From Streptosporangiaceae bacterium (GTDB taxonomy: Bacteria > Actinomycetota > Actinomycetes > Streptosporangiales > Streptosporangiaceae), in NCBI GenBank assembly GCA_025934635.1, contig JAICWX010000062.1, positions 1 through 35,056 of the forward strand: a DNA stretch of 35,056 bases. Reading direction: 5' to 3'. The notes beneath the pieces are model-generated. The model saw nothing but the letters and a program-made list of their open reading frames with translations, did no database searches and was not told the DNA's origin. Within the stretch, counting starts at the first letter, position 1, and every line of letters begins with the position of its first letter. Position numbers and translations under genes: made by a program. Positions 22,849 through 31,126 of the stretch are shown piece after piece.

Positions 22849-23219
22849 TACCCCGAGCACAGGATCCGCATCCACGTGATGCGCGGGCCGTCGGTGAGGT
22901 AGTAGGCCTGCTGCTCGACCAGATGGTCACGGCCGGACCTGCGCACCCGCATCCGGTAGGCGACATGCTCGCGGTCGAGGACCTGTCCGGACATCACCGA
23001 GCACAGCTCGGTGATGTCGTCTCCCTCGCCGAACCACCAGGCCAGGATGATCTCCCGCACCGCCTGCCCGGCGGTGCCGGCCTGCCAGTGGCGTCCGGGC
23101 GTGAGAGCCTGGAAGTCGACCCGGTCCGCCAGCAGCGCGCACAGCGCGTCCGCGTCCTTGGCCGCCAGCGCCCGGGCGAAGCGCACACCCGCCAGCTTCT
23201 CCTCATCACTGCTGCTCAT
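22830..23219 (-). CDS. SnoaL-like / NTF2-fold protein
   Basis: A 129-residue protein with the NTF2-like cone pattern: the N-terminal helix EEKLAGVRFARALAAKDADA, then LCALLADRVDFQALTPGRHW. The middle holds IILAWWFGEGDDITEL, and the last strands include YRMRVRRSGRDHLVEQQAYY. Such folds occur as isomerases, cyclases or plain binding proteins, so no reaction is given. The start at 23219 (MSSSDEEK) is preferred to 23255 because the extra 12 residues look unrelated to the fold. Its 3' end overlaps the HD-GYP gene by 19 bases. Confidence 0.75.
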   Translation of the reverse strand: MSSSDEEKLAGVRFARALAAKDADALCALLADRVDFQALTPGRHWQAGTAGQAVREIILAWWFGEGDDITELCSVMSGQVLDREHVAYRMRVRRSGRDHLVEQQAYYLTDGPRITWMRILCSGYQPVPA

Positions 23220-23292
23220 GAACTGAGGATGGCGCGGCCCGGATGACCAGCGCATGGGACGGCTGCCCCATCTTTCGTGGCAGGCTTGGACT

Positions 23293-24084
23293 GTGGTGCT
23301 GCCCGTTCACGACCTCAACCCGCTTCGCCGGACTCCGTGGGTCACCTACGCCCTGGTCGCGGCCAACGTCATCGTGCTCCTGCTCACCCCGGCGTCGCGC
23401 GACTCGGTCACCGGCCCGTCCGCCCAGGCGCAGCTGTGCAGCCAGACGGCGTTCTACGATCATTACGCGGCGATCCCGCGCGAGCTGACCACCGGCCGCC
23501 AGCTTGTCCAGGTCGCCACCGGTCAGCCTGGTCCCAGGCCGGAAACGTGTTACGTGAGCAAGCCGGCCTACCACAAGGAACCGGCCCTGTCGGTGCTGTT
23601 CGCCATGTTCCTGCACGCGGGCTGGCTGCACCTGCTCGGCAATATGCTGTTCCTGATCATCTTCGGAAACAACATCGAGGATCGCTTCCGCAAGCTTCCC
23701 TACCTGTTTTTCTACCTGTTCTGCGGCTACGTCGCCGCGTACGGGTTCGCCTTCGCCAACCATGCCTCGGTGCAGCCGCTCATCGGAGCCTCCGGCGCCA
23801 TCGCCGGCGTCCTCGGCGCCTACCTGGCGATCTACCCGCGGGCGAAGGTCTGGTCGCTGGTCCCGTTCTTCTTCTTCATCCCGGTGCGCATCCCCGCCTG
23901 GCTGGTGCTGGGCTCGTGGTTCGTGCTGCAGTGGCTGTACTCGGCCGGGTACGCCGCCTCGGGCGGGGGTGATGTGGCCTACCTGGCCCACGTCTTCGGC
24001 TTCCTGGCCGGCCTGGCCATCGGCCTGATCGTGCGCGCCGCCTCCCCGCCGCCCCGGTACCCGGTCCATCCCCGCCACGGCTGA
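23293..24084 (+). CDS. Rhomboid-family intramembrane serine protease
   Basis: A 263-residue membrane protein with the rhomboid core: catalytic serine S167 in GASGAIAG, histidine H233 in LAHVFGF, and the supporting asparagine N117 in HLLGNMLFL. Six or so hydrophobic segments are seen, starting at about 17-33 and 98-125. A long extracytoplasmic loop lies between the first two (about 34-97) and carries cysteines at 49 and 86 that may form a disulfide. The start is GTG 23293, giving an N-terminus VVLPVHDLNPLRRTPW that matches related rhomboids; ATG 23254 would add an unlikely 13 residues. It cleaves membrane proteins; targets are unknown. Confidence 0.9.
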   Translation: MVLPVHDLNPLRRTPWVTYALVAANVIVLLLTPASRDSVTGPSAQAQLCSQTAFYDHYAAIPRELTTGRQLVQVATGQPGPRPETCYVSKPAYHKEPALSVLFAMFLHAGWLHLLGNMLFLIIFGNNIEDRFRKLPYLFFYLFCGYVAAYGFAFANHASVQPLIGASGAIAGVLGAYLAIYPRAKVWSLVPFFFFIPVRIPAWLVLGSWFVLQWLYSAGYAASGGGDVAYLAHVFGFLAGLAIGLIVRAASPPPRYPVHPRHG

Positions 24085-24100
24085 GTCCTGCCGCCCGCCG

Positions 24101-24117
24101 GCTCGGCCACGCCGAGC
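24101..24117. terminator. Hairpin between convergent rhomboid and lipase-like genes
   Basis: GCTCGGC-CAC-GCCGAGC, a perfect 7-bp stem with a 3-base loop, 16 bases after the rhomboid stop. It may serve both convergent genes. No T-run. Confidence 0.45.
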
Positions 24118-24199
24118 AAGGCCTGCGCGGGGACGGCTCTGGACGGGGCGGGTACCACTGCGGCTCGTTCACCGGATGACGCCGCCGCCCGCAAGCCCG

Positions 24200-25078
24200 C
24201 TACCGGTCCGGCCCCGCCGCCACCCGGTCGATCCAGGTGACCAGCTCGGCGATGATCTCGTCGCGGTTGGTCTCGTTCAGGATCTCGTGCCGGGCGTCGG
24301 GGTAGGTGCGGACGGTCACGTCGGTCAGGCCCGCGGCCTGGTACCGGTCGGCCAGCGGGGTCAGCAGGGCCAGGCCGCCGTTGACCGGGTCCGCCTCGCC
24401 GACCGCGATGTACAGCGGCAGGCCGGGCCGGATCGCGGCGACCTGGGCCGGGTCGGCACCGCGGCGCGCGCCGGTGAACATGGCCTTGCCGGCGGCGGTG
24501 TCGATCCCGAACCCGCAGCGCGGGTCGGCGACGTACGCGTCGACCATGGCCTCGTCCCGGGACAGCCAGTCGTAGTCGGTGCGGGCGGGGGCGAACGGCG
24601 CGTTGAAGGCGGACAGGTCGATCGGCTGGTCCAGGTCGAGCGCACCTTCGAGCAAGTCGATCGCCGCCGTCCCGGTCAGCACCACGCCGTCGGCGTCGGT
24701 GCTGTGGTCGTACAGGTACTGCTGGACGGCGAACGACCCCATGCTGTGGCCGAGCAGGATCAGCGGCAGGCCCGGGTGCTCCGCCCGGATCTGGGCGGAA
24801 AGCAGGCCGATGTCGTCGACCAGCCCCGGCCAGCTGTCCTTGCCCAGGTCGCCGAGGGCCTCGGGGTCGGCGCTGGCGCCGTGGCCCCGCTGGTCCTGGG
24901 CGTAGACCACGAAGCCGGCCTCGTTCAGCGCCCGGGCCACGTGCTCGTAGCGCCGCGCGTGCTCGCCCATGCCGTGTGTCAGCTGGACCGCCGCCCGCGG
25001 CGCCACGGCCGGGTCCCACCGGTAGGCGATGATCTTGGTGCCGTCCGCTGACGTATAACTGAAGGTGCTCGATGGCAT
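24200..25078 (-). CDS. Monoacylglycerol-lipase-like alpha/beta hydrolase
   Basis: A 292-residue alpha/beta hydrolase of the lysophospholipase/monoacylglycerol-lipase group: VQLTHGMGEHARRYEHVARA (about 31-50), QDQRGHGASADP, nucleophile elbow GHSMGS (S112), a VGEADPVN aspartate motif, and a C-terminal histidine in YPDARHEILNE. It probably splits acylglycerols or similar esters in the cytoplasm. AGAGAGGA precedes the ATG. A good promoter lies upstream, and its -35 box sits just ahead of the pseudogene on the opposite strand. Confidence 0.9.
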   Translation of the reverse strand: MPSSTFSYTSADGTKIIAYRWDPAVAPRAAVQLTHGMGEHARRYEHVARALNEAGFVVYAQDQRGHGASADPEALGDLGKDSWPGLVDDIGLLSAQIRAEHPGLPLILLGHSMGSFAVQQYLYDHSTDADGVVLTGTAAIDLLEGALDLDQPIDLSAFNAPFAPARTDYDWLSRDEAMVDAYVADPRCGFGIDTAAGKAMFTGARRGADPAQVAAIRPGLPLYIAVGEADPVNGGLALLTPLADRYQAAGLTDVTVRTYPDARHEILNETNRDEIIAELVTWIDRVAAGPDR

Positions 25079-25113
25079 CGGGGCGTCCTCTCTGACGGCA
25101 GCTACGCCTGGAA

Positions 25114-25142
25114 AATCTAAGTTAAAAAACCCTAGGTGACAA
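25114..25142 (-). promoter_or_regulatory. Sigma-70-type promoter of the lipase-like gene
   Basis: On the minus strand TTGTCA (25142-25137; 5 of 6 to TTGACA), a 17-base spacer, and TAGATT (25119-25114; 4 of 6 to TATAAT). Expected transcript start is near 25107, giving a leader of about 28 bases that contains the AGAGAGGA ribosome site. Confidence 0.55.
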
Positions 25143-25154
25143 GTGCGGAAAGGC

Positions 25155-25311
25155 GTGACGACGGGCGCTGCCAGCGCCGGGCCCTGCGTCCTGGCCGCCG
25201 ATCACGGCCAGGTCCGGATGCTCATCCTGAACCGTCCCGGCCGCCGAGGAATTCGCCGAAGGGATCGCCGCTTTCGGTGAGCGCCGCCAGGCGGCCTCCC
25301 GGGGCCGATGA
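25155..25311 (+). pseudogene. Collapsed enoyl-CoA hydratase gene (N- and C-terminal ends joined)
   Basis: From GTG 25155, with GGAAAGG upstream, the frame reads VTTGAASAG..., then LAADHGQVRMLILNRPG, the typical start of an enoyl-CoA hydratase. About 35 codons in, similarity jumps to another frame reading EEFAEGIAAFGERRQAASRG up to TGA 25309-25311, the typical end of the same family. Around 200 central codons, including all catalytic residues, are missing. It lies 49 bases upstream of the Rieske operon, consistent with a former catabolic operon member. The identification rests on family patterns. Confidence 0.7.
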
Positions 25312-25337
25312 TAATCTAACGCTGATTAAAGGGTTAG
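25312..25337 (+). promoter_or_regulatory. Operator-like palindromes upstream of the Rieske operon
   Basis: TAATC-N7-GATTA (25312-25328) overlaps CTAAC-N12-GTTAG (25316-25337), in an AT-richer island 24 bases before the Rieske start. This is a likely site for a TetR-, MarR- or IclR-type regulator; none is encoded next to it. Confidence 0.4.
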
Positions 25338-25360
25338 CTCACAAAGACCGGAGGGGACGC

Positions 25361-26632
25361 ATGGCCACCGCCGCGCGGGACCTGACCGGGCCGGATTACG
25401 CCCGGCTGATCGAGCCGGACCGGGTGCACGGCTCGCTCTATACCGACCCCCGGGTCTTCGCCGACGAACTGGCCCGGATCTGGTACCGGACCTGGGTCTA
25501 CGTCGGTCACGAGAGCGAGGTCGCCGAGCCGGGCGACTACGTGCGCAAGACCCTCGGCCTGCAGGACGTCATCATGACCCGCGGCGCCGACGGGGCGGTC
25601 CGCCTGCTGCTGAATCGCTGCGCGCACCGGGCCAACCTGGTCTGCGAGGCCGAACGGGGTAATGCCAAGTCCTTCCGCTGCCCGTACCACGGCTGGACCT
25701 ACCGCAACACCGGCGAGCTGATCGGCTTCCCGTTCAACCAGGGCTACGGGGGCAAGGGCACGATCGAGGCCGAGCTCTCGCTGGCAGCGGTGCCGCGGAC
25801 CGGCTCGCACCAGGGTTTCGTGTTCGGCAGCATGGCCGCCGACGGCCCCAGCCTGGCCGAGCACCTGGGCGAGGCGGCCGGCGAGCTCGACCGGCTGGCC
25901 CGGCTGTCACCCGAGGGTAAGGTCGAGCTGACCGCGGGCTGGCTCAAGCACCGCACCCGGGCGAACTGGAAGCTGCTGGCCGAGAACGAGACCGACGGGT
26001 ACCACCCGCAGTTCGTGCACGGCTCCATCTTCAGCGTCACGCGGAGTCCCATCGGCGAGCTCTACAGCGACAAGTCGACGGCGGTGACCAGGAACCTGGG
26101 CCATGGCCACAGCGAGAACGACCTGCGGCCGGAGTTCCGCCGGATCGGCGAGCCCCTGCGGTGGCTTGGCACGACGCAGGCGCGGGTACCCGGGTACGTG
26201 GCCCGGATGCGCGCGGCCTACGGCGACGCCGCCGAGCAGATCCTGGTCGAGGGTGCCCCGCATGTCATGGTGTTCCCCAACCTGTTCGTGGCCGAGATCC
26301 AGGTCTTCGTCATCCAGCCGGTCTCCGCGGGGGAGTGCGTGCAGCACTCGACCGCGGTGCAGCTGGCCGGCGCGCCGGAGCTGAACCGGCGGATGGTCTC
26401 CCAGTCGGTCGGCTCGGTCGGGCCGGCCGGGATGCTGCTGGCCGACGACACCGAGATGTACGAGCGCAACCAGCGCGGCGTGGCCATGCTCCGGCCCGAG
26501 TGGCTCGACCTGCGCCGCGGGCTGCACCGGGAGCGGACCGACGAGCGCGGCCTGAAGGTCGGCACCGCCACCGACGAGACCGCGATGCGCGGCTTCTGGG
26601 CGCACTACCGCTCCCTGATGGAGGCGGCGTGA
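25361..26632 (+). CDS. Rieske non-heme iron oxygenase, alpha subunit
   Basis: A 423-residue aromatic-ring-hydroxylating dioxygenase large subunit. The Rieske 2Fe-2S ligands are C87, H89, C107 and H110 (CAHRANLVC, then CPYHGWTY). The mononuclear iron site is D212, H215 and H220 (NETDGYHPQFVH), with the D-x2-H-x4-H spacing of naphthalene dioxygenase. It would activate O2 to hydroxylate an aromatic or unsaturated ring. GGAGGGG precedes the ATG at 25361. The beta subunit starts within its stop codon. No ferredoxin or reductase gene is present, so electrons must come from partners encoded elsewhere. The substrate is unknown. Confidence 0.93.
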   Translation: MATAARDLTGPDYARLIEPDRVHGSLYTDPRVFADELARIWYRTWVYVGHESEVAEPGDYVRKTLGLQDVIMTRGADGAVRLLLNRCAHRANLVCEAERGNAKSFRCPYHGWTYRNTGELIGFPFNQGYGGKGTIEAELSLAAVPRTGSHQGFVFGSMAADGPSLAEHLGEAAGELDRLARLSPEGKVELTAGWLKHRTRANWKLLAENETDGYHPQFVHGSIFSVTRSPIGELYSDKSTAVTRNLGHGHSENDLRPEFRRIGEPLRWLGTTQARVPGYVARMRAAYGDAAEQILVEGAPHVMVFPNLFVAEIQVFVIQPVSAGECVQHSTAVQLAGAPELNRRMVSQSVGSVGPAGMLLADDTEMYERNQRGVAMLRPEWLDLRRGLHRERTDERGLKVGTATDETAMRGFWAHYRSLMEAA

Positions 26633-27114
26633 CCGGGCCGGAGGTCCCCGACCTGCGGGAGATCGAGCAGTTCGTCTACCGCGAGGCCCGCTACGCCGAC
26701 GAGCACGACTACGACGCCTGGGAAGCGCTGTGGACCGACGACGCCCTGTACTGGGTGCCGGCCGGGGGAGACCTGGCCGAGCCCGGCGGCCAGATGTCGG
26801 TGATCTACGACAACCGGAACCGGATCACGACCCGGCTGAACCAGCTGCGCACGGGCCGGCGGTACGCCCAGTCCCCGCCGTCGGGCCTGCGCCGGGTGAT
26901 CTCTAACATCGAGGTGCTCGGCCAGGACGGCAGCGAGGTGACCGTGGGCGCGAACTTCGTGCTGGCCGAGTCGCGCGAGCGCGGGGTCCAGACCTGGGCC
27001 GGCCGGGTCACCTACCGGCTGCGCCTGACAGACGGCGGGCTCCGGCTGGCCGGCAAGCAGGTGCTGCTCGTCAACCGCGACCAGCCGCTGCCTACCCTGG
27101 CGTTCCTGATCTGA
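26629..27114 (+). CDS. Rieske dioxygenase beta subunit
   Basis: A 161-residue small subunit of the ring-hydroxylating dioxygenase beta family (NTF2/SnoaL-like fold): EIEQFVYREARYADEHDYDA, then WEALWTDDALYWVP. Later come VIYDNRNRITTRLNQLRTG, the typical beta-subunit motif, and FVLAESRERGVQTWAGRVTY. It packs with the alpha subunit, giving an alpha3beta3-type enzyme. GTG 26629 overlaps the alpha TGA (GTGA) with GGAGG upstream, so translation is coupled. Confidence 0.9.
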   Translation: MTGPEVPDLREIEQFVYREARYADEHDYDAWEALWTDDALYWVPAGGDLAEPGGQMSVIYDNRNRITTRLNQLRTGRRYAQSPPSGLRRVISNIEVLGQDGSEVTVGANFVLAESRERGVQTWAGRVTYRLRLTDGGLRLAGKQVLLVNRDQPLPTLAFLI

Positions 27115-27137
27115 CCGCCCGACCTGAGGAGGAGAAG

Positions 27138-27341
27138 GTGCCCGTCGTCGACAGCGAATTCGCCGACGTGTCGGTCGAGGTGGACACGGCGGCCAACGGG
27201 CCGCGGCTGCGGCTCGAGGACCGCCGGTCCGGCCGGGTGCGGTTCCTGGACGCGCTCGAGCTCGAGACGATCATCTGGCTGCCCGACGGTCACCTGACCC
27301 GGCTGCTCGACCCGTCCGCCGACCGCTGGCGGGACGCCTGA
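27138..27341 (+). CDS. Small conserved protein of the Rieske operon (67 aa)
   Basis: A 67-residue acidic protein starting at GTG 27138, with a strong GAGGAGGAGAAG ribosome region. It reads SEFADVSVEVDTAANGPRLR, then FLDALELETIIWLPDGHLTR and LLD. Short proteins of this pattern occur beside actinobacterial ring-hydroxylating oxygenases and are sometimes labelled dihydrodiol dehydrogenase. The size is far too small for a dehydrogenase, so that name is doubtful. It may be a subunit or assembly factor of the oxygenase. Its TGA overlaps the thioesterase ATG by one base (TGATG). Confidence 0.7.
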   Translation: MPVVDSEFADVSVEVDTAANGPRLRLEDRRSGRVRFLDALELETIIWLPDGHLTRLLDPSADRWRDA

Positions 27342-27757
27342 TGCCCGCCGTCGCGGTCCCGGTCCCTGTCTCGTACTTCCAGTACGACCAGCAGGGCGTC
27401 GTGTTCAACATGTGGTACTTCGGCTGGTTCGACGACGCCATGACGCAGTTCGTCAGCGAGATCGGCTACCCGTACACGGAGATGAACGCCGACGGCGTCG
27501 ACGTCCAGCTGGTGCACACCGAGGCGGACTGGCGCGACGCGGTGCGCTACGGCGAGCAGGTCACCATCGACGTTTCTACCGAACGGGTGGGTTCCACCAG
27601 CTTCACCCTGCGCTTCTCCGTCCGGGTGGGCACCGAGGTGCGCTCGACCGGCCGGACCGTCTACGTGGTCGTCAGCACGGACGGCTCGGGCAAGCGGCCG
27701 GTGCCGCCCCGGCTCCGGGACGGCCTGGAGTCCGCGCTGATCGCCCCGGTCCTTTGA
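27341..27757 (+). CDS. Hotdog-fold acyl-CoA thioesterase (4HBT-like)
   Basis: A 138-residue hotdog-fold protein of the 4-hydroxybenzoyl-CoA thioesterase/YbgC group. YFQYDQQGVVFNMWYFGWFD carries the position of the usual active-site Asp (YxxDxxG). The central helix follows, and the sheet includes RYGEQVTIDVSTERVGSTSF. It would hydrolyse an acyl- or aroyl-CoA thioester in the cytoplasm. It is translationally coupled at both ends (TGATG overlaps), so its dose should track the oxygenase. Its presence suggests that the pathway runs through CoA esters. Confidence 0.82.
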   Translation: MPAVAVPVPVSYFQYDQQGVVFNMWYFGWFDDAMTQFVSEIGYPYTEMNADGVDVQLVHTEADWRDAVRYGEQVTIDVSTERVGSTSFTLRFSVRVGTEVRSTGRTVYVVVSTDGSGKRPVPPRLRDGLESALIAPVL

Positions 27758-28848
27758 TGGCCGGCCCGCTGATGGCGCCGCAGGACCCGGGCCCGGCCGG
27801 GATCGAGATCACCGGCACGGCGCAGCGCGAGGCCTGGCTGCGGCGCGCCATGCCCCCGGTCGAGCAGCTCGCGGGGGACCTGTGGTCGATCCCGGTCCCG
27901 ATCCCGGACAATCCGCTGCGGTACGTGTCGTCGTACGCGTTCGGCACCGGCGAGGGCCTGGTGCTGATCGACGCCGGCTGGGGCTCCGAGGAGGCCTGGC
28001 AGGCCCTGACGGCCGGGCTGGAGGCCATCGGCGCCGGCATCGCCGACGTCCGCGGCGTCCTGGTCACCCACTTGCATTTCGACCACCTCGGCCTGGCCGG
28101 GCGGATCCGGCGGGCCTGCGGCGCGTGGATCGCGCTCCACCCGGCCGACAACGCCGTGCTCAGCCACCCGGATTACCGCGACGCCGAGCTGGCGGTGGCC
28201 CGGGAGGCGGAGTTCCTGCGCGGCCTCGGCGCGTCGGAGACCGAGGCCGCCGCCGCGGTCGGGGACGCCACGGGGTGGGAGGTGTTCACCGCGACCGCGC
28301 TGCCCGACCGGCTGATCGAGGACGGGGAGCTGGCCGACGTGCCCGGCTGGAAGCTCCGCGCCCTGCACACGCCGGGCCACACCCCCGGGCACCTGTGCTT
28401 CGTGGACGAGCGCTCCCGCCGGCTGTTCTCGGGCGATCACGTGCTGCCGCGGATCACCCCGAACATCTCGGTGCAGCGCGGCGACCCCGCCAGCCCGCTG
28501 CAGTCCTACCTGGAATCGCTGGCCCTGACGCGCGACCTGGACGTGGACGAGGTCCTGCCCGCCCACGAGTGGCGGTTCCGCGGCCTGGCCGCCCGGGTCG
28601 ACGCCATCACCGCCCACCACGAACGGCGGCTGACCGAGCTGCTGGACGCGGTCCGCCGCCACCCGGGCGCCGCGCCGTGGCAGCTGGCCGGGGAGCTGAC
28701 CTGGTCCCGGCCCTGGGCCGACTACGGCGGCCAGATGCGCGTCTTCGCCGTCACCGAGACCGCCGCCCACGTGCACCAGCTGGAACGCCGCGGCCTGGTC
28801 ACCGCGAGCAGCACCCAGCCACCCGGGTACACGGCCACCGCCAGCTGA
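27757..28848 (+). CDS. Metallo-beta-lactamase-fold hydrolase
   Basis: A 363-residue MBL-fold protein. The metal motif is H105-x-H107-x-D109-H110 (THLHFDHLG), with further ligands expected at HTPGHTPGHL, FSGDHVLP and a late LPAHEWR histidine. A C-terminal extension of about 90 residues (from HHERRLTELLDAVRRHPGAA) looks like the winged-helix tail of LACTB2-like and related hydrolases. Likely substrates are thioesters, lactones or similar small esters. The ATG overlaps the thioesterase TGA by one base. It is the last gene of the Rieske operon, followed by a hairpin. Confidence 0.88.
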   Translation: MAGPLMAPQDPGPAGIEITGTAQREAWLRRAMPPVEQLAGDLWSIPVPIPDNPLRYVSSYAFGTGEGLVLIDAGWGSEEAWQALTAGLEAIGAGIADVRGVLVTHLHFDHLGLAGRIRRACGAWIALHPADNAVLSHPDYRDAELAVAREAEFLRGLGASETEAAAAVGDATGWEVFTATALPDRLIEDGELADVPGWKLRALHTPGHTPGHLCFVDERSRRLFSGDHVLPRITPNISVQRGDPASPLQSYLESLALTRDLDVDEVLPAHEWRFRGLAARVDAITAHHERRLTELLDAVRRHPGAAPWQLAGELTWSRPWADYGGQMRVFAVTETAAHVHQLERRGLVTASSTQPPGYTATAS

Positions 28849-28857
28849 AGACCAGCA

Positions 28858-28876
28858 CCAGGCCCTCATGGCCTGG
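28858..28876. terminator. Hairpin between convergent MBL and ABC-permease genes
   Basis: CCAGGCC, a 5-base loop, GGCCTGG: a perfect 7-bp stem in the 40-base gap between the two convergent genes, so it can act for both. No T-run. Confidence 0.6.
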
Positions 28877-28888
28877 CTGGCCGGATGG

Positions 28889-31126
28889 CTATTCGAAGCG
28901 GACGCTGGCGGGGGTGGTGATGCGGCCGAGCAGCGGCAGTGTCGCGGCGATCACCGCGAGCGCGACTGCCAGGCCGGCCCCCAGCGTCGCGTAGTAGGCG
29001 CCGGTCAGGGCTGGGATCGGCGTGCTGGGAGGTGCTAGCCGGGCGACCGCCGTGGCCGACATGCCGTAGGCGATGCCAGCGGCGACCGCTACGGCGGCGG
29101 CCAGCGGGATGATCGCCTCCAGCAGCACTACCCGGGATAGCGTGCCCAGTGATGTCCCGCCGACCCGCAGCAGCGTGAACGGGCGCTTGCGGTCCACCAG
29201 GCCGCCGCCGGCCGATACTGCCAGGCTGCAGCCGGCCACCAGGACGGTCAGGGCCACCGCGTAGTCGAACAGCTTCTGCGCCACGGCGGCCCGTTTGGAC
29301 CTGATGGCGATGGTCTCGGCGAACGTCCGTGGCGGAGTGGGCGCCGCGCCCGGGCCGGGCGGTACTTGCGGCGGGGCGTGCGTGGCCAGGTAGGTGCGGG
29401 CCCGTTCCAGCGCGGCAGCGCTGTTGACACGGACCAGCACCGCCTGCAGCGGCAGCGTCGTCAGCGGCCTGGTGTAGGCGGGGCTGACGTCGCTGACGAA
29501 CGGCTTCGTGCTGTTGCGCGGATTGCTGCCATAGACCAGGTTGCCGTCCGAGACCTGCACCGCCACCCGGCCGGGGGCGCACTGCCCGAGCACGGCGAGC
29601 TGCCGCATCACCGGGCAGCTCACTACGCCGATGTACTGTCCCCGGTAGTCGGGGCTGGCCGCCTGCGGCAGCGAGTACAGCGGATACACCGTGGTGCCAC
29701 CGATCGTCCGCAGCCCCTCGGTGAGGGTGGCCGCGGCCCGGGGCACCAGGCCGGCCCCGGTGCCCGCGTTCGTGCCGGAGAACGTCTCGAGTAGCACGTC
29801 AGATAGCGCGCCGGAGCTGGGGGTGGCGGCGAGCGACTCCAGCGTCGGCACCAGCACGCCGACGACCGTGCCGAGGAACACCGCCAGCACCAAGCCGCGC
29901 ACCGCGCGGAACGCGGCCCTCGGGTCGTCGGCCAGCCGCCGGGTGGCCAGCAGCGGCGACGCTCCGTTCAGCACCCGGCCGCACAGCCGGGCCAGCGCCG
30001 CGGTCAGCCACGGGCCGCCGATCACCAGGCCGGTCATCGTCACCAGCAAGCCGGGATACATCGCGACGCCGATGCCCTTGCCGCTGGTGGCCAGCGCGCC
30101 TGCTATGAACAGCACGATCCCGGCCGCCAGCGGTGCCAGCCGCCAGGCCGAGGGCGGCGGCGGGGTGGCTCGCCTGGTTACGCCGAGCGGGGAGGCCTGC
30201 ACCCTGCGCAGCGTCAGCTGCGACGCGATCGCCGCCGCCAGCGGGACCGCGACTAGCAATCCCAGGTATCCCCAGATCGTGGGGGTGACCGTGCCAGCGA
30301 AGTACCGGGTTCCGGTCAGCGCGGCGTCGGCCGCTGCGGGCCGGACGGCCAGGAACAGGCCAGCGCCGGCCACCACGCCGAGCAGCGCGCTCACCACCGA
30401 ATCCACCGAGGCGATAACGCTGATGTCACCGGGCGTGGCCCCCGCCAGCCGCAGCGCGGCGAACCGCTCCTCACGGCGGGCCGCGGCCAGCCGGGCGGCG
30501 GTGCTGATCAAGATCAGCACCGGGAACAGCACAGCGAGCACCCCGGTCGCAAACGCGTAACGGAAGAACGGGGTGAACACCTCCGGGCCGGGTGCGGTGC
30601 CGATCGCGGTCACCCATCGCGTGCCTGGCACCTTCGCCAGCGCCGAGGGGTCGTATCCGACGTAGATCACCAGCTCGTCCGGACCGGTCAGCGCCGCGTC
30701 CCCGATCGGGCCGGCCAATGTGCCAGGAAATCTGCCGCCGAGCTGGCCGGCTGGCACCGTACCCAGCAGGTGCGCCAGGGCCGGCGAGGCGAAGTACTCG
30801 CCGGATCCGGGAAGCCGGGAGATGCCTGGCGGCACCGGCGCACCTGGCCCGAGGGCGGCCACGTCGAGCCGCTCGATCGTCTGGCCCTGGTAGAAGTCCA
30901 CGCTGTAGTTCGCCGCCAGGCCGTGACCCGGCATGGTGGGTGGCAGTGCGGGAGCCTGTGTGCACTCCCAGCACGGCCGGCTGCTGCCGTCCTGGAACGC
31001 GTGGAACTCGGCGAGTACCGCGAGCAGCAGTGTCACGCCCACGGCCACCGCTCCCGTGATCACCAGCAGCCGGGTCAGCGCCTCCCGGCCGCTGGCCAGC
31101 ACCAGCTGCAGGCCCAGCCGGATCAT
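28889..31126 (-). CDS. ABC transporter permease, FtsX/MacB-type
   Basis: A 745-residue membrane protein. The first membrane segment (about 20-45) is followed by an extracytoplasmic part with a C-x2-C pair (RPCWECTQAPA). A first FtsX module lies at about 195-310, a middle membrane set at about 330-425, a second outer domain at about 440-620 and a final FtsX module at about 635-740. Such proteins work with a MacB-like ATPase, often moving lipids, peptides or drugs, or driving envelope processes. Its ATG overlaps the ATPase stop (ATGA, 31123-31126). The substrate is unknown. Confidence 0.85.
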   Translation of the reverse strand: MIRLGLQLVLASGREALTRLLVITGAVAVGVTLLLAVLAEFHAFQDGSSRPCWECTQAPALPPTMPGHGLAANYSVDFYQGQTIERLDVAALGPGAPVPPGISRLPGSGEYFASPALAHLLGTVPAGQLGGRFPGTLAGPIGDAALTGPDELVIYVGYDPSALAKVPGTRWVTAIGTAPGPEVFTPFFRYAFATGVLAVLFPVLILISTAARLAAARREERFAALRLAGATPGDISVIASVDSVVSALLGVVAGAGLFLAVRPAAADAALTGTRYFAGTVTPTIWGYLGLLVAVPLAAAIASQLTLRRVQASPLGVTRRATPPPPSAWRLAPLAAGIVLFIAGALATSGKGIGVAMYPGLLVTMTGLVIGGPWLTAALARLCGRVLNGASPLLATRRLADDPRAAFRAVRGLVLAVFLGTVVGVLVPTLESLAATPSSGALSDVLLETFSGTNAGTGAGLVPRAAATLTEGLRTIGGTTVYPLYSLPQAASPDYRGQYIGVVSCPVMRQLAVLGQCAPGRVAVQVSDGNLVYGSNPRNSTKPFVSDVSPAYTRPLTTLPLQAVLVRVNSAAALERARTYLATHAPPQVPPGPGAAPTPPRTFAETIAIRSKRAAVAQKLFDYAVALTVLVAGCSLAVSAGGGLVDRKRPFTLLRVGGTSLGTLSRVVLLEAIIPLAAAVAVAAGIAYGMSATAVARLAPPSTPIPALTGAYYATLGAGLAVALAVIAATLPLLGRITTPASVRFE

